Notes under the pieces: model-generated
The model's database searches: none
Seen by the model: the letters and a program-made list of their open reading frames with translations, nothing else
Told to the model about the DNA's origin: nothing
NCBI GenBank assembly: GCA_003170655.1
Contig: PMYY01000057.1
Span: 1 to 7,771 of the forward strand
Length of the DNA stretch: 7,771 nt
Direction: 5' to 3'
Source of the DNA: Nitrospiraceae bacterium
GTDB taxonomy: Bacteria; Nitrospirota; Thermodesulfovibrionia; Thermodesulfovibrionales; Dissulfurispiraceae
Position numbers and translations under genes: made by a program
Part shown: one piece after another, positions 6,275 through 7,771 of the stretch
How positions within the stretch are numbered: the stretch's first letter is position 1
Layout of the letters: every line of letters begins with the position of its first letter

Positions 6275-7402
6275 ATGAGAAATTTTAGCACATTTATCGG
6301 TATGGATGTACATATGGAAACGATAGCAATTGCAACCGCAGGGAAGCATGGAGCGCCCCGATACTATGGCGAGATTGCCAATACATCCGAGGCGCTGACA
6401 AAGCTGGTAAAGGAAGTCATTCCCTCTGGAAGTCGGGCTGTTTTTTGTTATGAGGCTGGTCCGTGCGGATACGGAGTATATCGGCAAATAACGGACATGG
6501 GGCATCGATGTGATGTTATAGCTCCTTCACTGATACCGAAGAAAGCTGGAAATCGAGTGAAGACAGATCGGCGCGATGCTGTGACTCTGGTACGTTTACT
6601 TCGAGCAAATGAACTGACAGCGGTGTGGGTTCCTGATCAGCAGCAAGAGGCGATGCGGGACCTAACCCGAATTCGTGAAGATATGAAGAGCATGGAACGG
6701 CGTGCCCGGCAACGGTTGAACGGCTTTTTGTTGCGCAATAAGAGGATCTACACCGGCCAAAATAAATGGACGCAAGCACATTTCCGCTGGTTGGAAAAGA
6801 TCAGCTTTGAAAACCCAATCCAGCAGATCGTCTTTCAAGAGTATGTGGATGCAGTTAAACACCTTCAGGGACGCGTGGTATCGCTGGAAGAAGAGATGAG
6901 CAGAGCGCTTAGTGGATGGTCGTTGGGAATCGTCGTAGTAGCATTGATGGCATTACGGGGAGTGAACCTTGTAACTGCGATGACCATTGTATCAGAGATA
7001 GGAGATATAAGCCGTTTCAAAAGTCCTCGGCAATTGATGGCCTATCTTGGATTAGTACTGAGCGAGGATTCAAGCGGCAAACGTAAAAGAAGAGGAGAAA
7101 TCACCAAAACAGGCAATGGACATGTGAGGAGAGTACTTGTAGAAGCTTCCTGGAGCTATCGGCTACCGGCTCGAAAGACGGCCCATCTACAGCGCAAGGC
7201 TGAAAAGGCGAGTGAAGCAGTGCAGGCAATCGCGTGGAAAGCGCAAAAACGTTTGTGCGGCCGATACTGGCATCTGACACAAAAAGGGAAACTAAAAGTA
7301 CAGGCATGCACAGCCGTGGCAAGGGAGTTGGCAGGGTTTATTTGGGCTATTGGTTGCGAAGTTATGGGAAAGAACAATACCCCTGTGGTGAAAGTTGCAT
7401 AA
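6275..7402 (+). CDS. IS110/IS1111-family DEDD transposase (bridge-RNA-guided recombinase)
   Basis: The 375-residue protein is full length for the family (usually about 330-420). The N-terminal RuvC-like domain carries the DEDD set: Asp11 in FIGMDVH, Glu60 in CYEAGP, and Asp98 and Asp101 in KTDRRDA. A coiled, charged section follows at about 120-215. The C-terminal Transposase_20 domain begins near 225 (LMALRGVNLVTAMTIVSEIGDISRFKSP), followed by LMAYLGLVLSEDSSGKRKRRGEITKTGNGHVRRVL. This includes Ser266/Ser267 next to Gly268, where the family's catalytic serine lies. In characterised relatives the protein binds a structured RNA and recombines two DNA duplexes at a short core. The start is fixed by AAGGAGG seven bases upstream. 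No frameshift or stop is present, so the enzyme is probably active. Confidence 0.95.
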   Translation: MRNFSTFIGMDVHMETIAIATAGKHGAPRYYGEIANTSEALTKLVKEVIPSGSRAVFCYEAGPCGYGVYRQITDMGHRCDVIAPSLIPKKAGNRVKTDRRDAVTLVRLLRANELTAVWVPDQQQEAMRDLTRIREDMKSMERRARQRLNGFLLRNKRIYTGQNKWTQAHFRWLEKISFENPIQQIVFQEYVDAVKHLQGRVVSLEEEMSRALSGWSLGIVVVALMALRGVNLVTAMTIVSEIGDISRFKSPRQLMAYLGLVLSEDSSGKRKRRGEITKTGNGHVRRVLVEASWSYRLPARKTAHLQRKAEKASEAVQAIAWKAQKRLCGRYWHLTQKGKLKVQACTAVARELAGFIWAIGCEVMGKNNTPVVKVA

Positions 7403-7521
7403 CATGCAGACGTGCACAGTAAAGGAAAATCTGTTGCCTATGGAGGCTTCGTAAGCATGAATTTGTTTTTCTGCACCTCTAAACAACTACGGACATTGAT
7501 CCGACAGGTGTGCATTTCGGC

Positions 7522-7686
7522 CAGGATAGCAGCCGGTTGGGAGAACCCTCGAAAGAACTATGAGGCGCCTTCTTACAGGCTGACCCCCGACTTTAGACAG
7601 AGGCAGCTCCACGACGAAGACAAGTCATGCGGTATCCAACCCGCGTATATCAGAGTGATCTACCGTCGTTTATCGCTGCTATCCTG
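7522..7686 (+). ncRNA. Candidate bridge (seek) RNA of the IS1111-type element
   Basis: CAGGATAGCAGC (7522-7533) and GCTGCTATCCTG (7675-7686) are a perfect 12-bp inverted repeat that closes a 165-base segment in the 3' non-coding region, where IS1111-group guide RNAs are encoded. Inside are smaller stems: GGTT/AACC at 7535-7547, GCTG/CAGC around 7579-7606, ACGACG (7611-7616) with CGTCGT (7664-7669), and GCGG/CCGC at 7629-7644. The middle part holds TTTAGACA (7592-7599), identical to 6173-6180 at the left boundary. The later arm holds ATATCAG (7647-7653), identical to 7765-7771 at the right boundary. These are candidate guide segments for target and donor. The exact RNA ends are not visible, and the boundaries given are those of the closing stem. 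Confidence 0.65.
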
Positions 7687-7748
7687 ACCCAAATGTATAA
7701 TCCAAAAAGGAGGTTATGACAAAAAACAAAGACGCCGACCATCAGCAC

Positions 7749-7754
7749 TTGACA
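7749..7754 (+). promoter_or_regulatory. Outward-facing TTGACA (-35 element) at the right end
   Basis: A perfect TTGACA overlaps the start of the right inverted repeat and points out of the element. With the estimated ends, circularisation would place CATAAT (6179-6184) of the left end 18 bases downstream, building a strong promoter for the transposase. In the linear state the box could also drive a neighbouring gene if the flank supplies a -10 sequence. The flank is outside the window. Confidence 0.55.
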
Positions 7755-7766
7755 GGTTTAATACAT
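7751..7766 (+). repeat. Right subterminal inverted repeat of the IS1111-type element
   Basis: GACAGGTTTAATACAT is the exact reverse complement of 6183-6198. Only five bases of sequence remain after it before the window ends. Confidence 0.9.
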
Positions 7767-7771
7767 ATCAG

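Larger units (their letters stand above)
6176..7769 (+). mobile_element. IS110 family, IS1111 group insertion sequence, apparently intact
   Basis: The element has the IS1111 plan: perfect 16-base inverted repeats set slightly inside the ends, a short 5' leader, one DEDD transposase gene and a long 3' non-coding region of about 350 bases. Members move without terminal inverted repeats at the very tips and usually without target duplication, through a circular intermediate guided by a bridge (seek) RNA. The ends given are estimates: seven bases outside the left repeat and three outside the right, as reported for group relatives. The right end is only about two bases from the window edge, so the right flank is unseen. 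Confidence 0.85.

Noticed and set aside
7412..7687. Plus-strand frame of 91 codons after the transposase
   Set aside because: It covers the candidate bridge RNA, lacks a convincing ribosome binding site, and the base pairing of the region explains its conservation better than coding would.
1..7771. CRISPR array, tRNA or rRNA genes, toxin-antitoxin pair or phage defence cluster
   Set aside because: No regularly spaced repeats, cloverleaf-like sequences, rRNA-like stretches or paired small genes of those types were seen on either strand by eye.

Overview
The window looks like chromosomal DNA of a Gram-negative bacterium, most likely a proteobacterium. The evidence is a Kup potassium carrier of E. 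coli length, a GT51 cell-wall synthase, an extragenic palindrome of the kind common in beta- and gammaproteobacteria, GGAGG-type ribosome binding sites and an IS110/IS1111-type insertion sequence. Genus cannot be fixed from the sequence; a moderate-GC environmental beta- or gammaproteobacterium is only a guess.

The left part is transcribed leftward. It holds the N-terminal half of a bifunctional penicillin-binding protein (1-702, running off the window), a short gap with a near-perfect palindrome (755-777), the C-terminal half of a PQQ-type beta-propeller protein with no beginning (802-1617), and a complete kup gene (1618-3486). The propeller remnant begins at the very codon after the kup stop and is in the same frame, which marks a rearrangement junction.

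The middle part is sparse. A 500-base intergenic region separates kup from a divergent, rightward VIT1/CCC1-family metal transporter (4012-4710). An imperfect 22-base direct repeat flanks this transporter. An unrecognised 87-residue two-helix membrane protein follows (4955-5218), then a structured non-coding stretch ending in a strong hairpin terminator (5442-5486). A leftward gene for an exported protein with an aromatic YWFRP core and an Arg/Glu-rich repetitive tail (5487-6047) has a good promoter at 6078-6106.

The right end is an apparently intact IS1111-type element (about 6176-7769). It has perfect 16-base subterminal inverted repeats, a DEDD transposase with all visible catalytic residues, and a long 3' non-coding region. 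Inside that region a 12-bp perfect inverted repeat closes a 165-base segment, which I interpret as the bridge (seek) RNA. The segment contains an 8-mer matching the left boundary of the element and a 7-mer matching its right boundary. The element sits at the foot of a hairpin, and joining its ends would create a TTGACA/CATAAT promoter. This guide-RNA-directed element is the most interesting system here; the class is known, but this RNA and its target can be read directly from the window.
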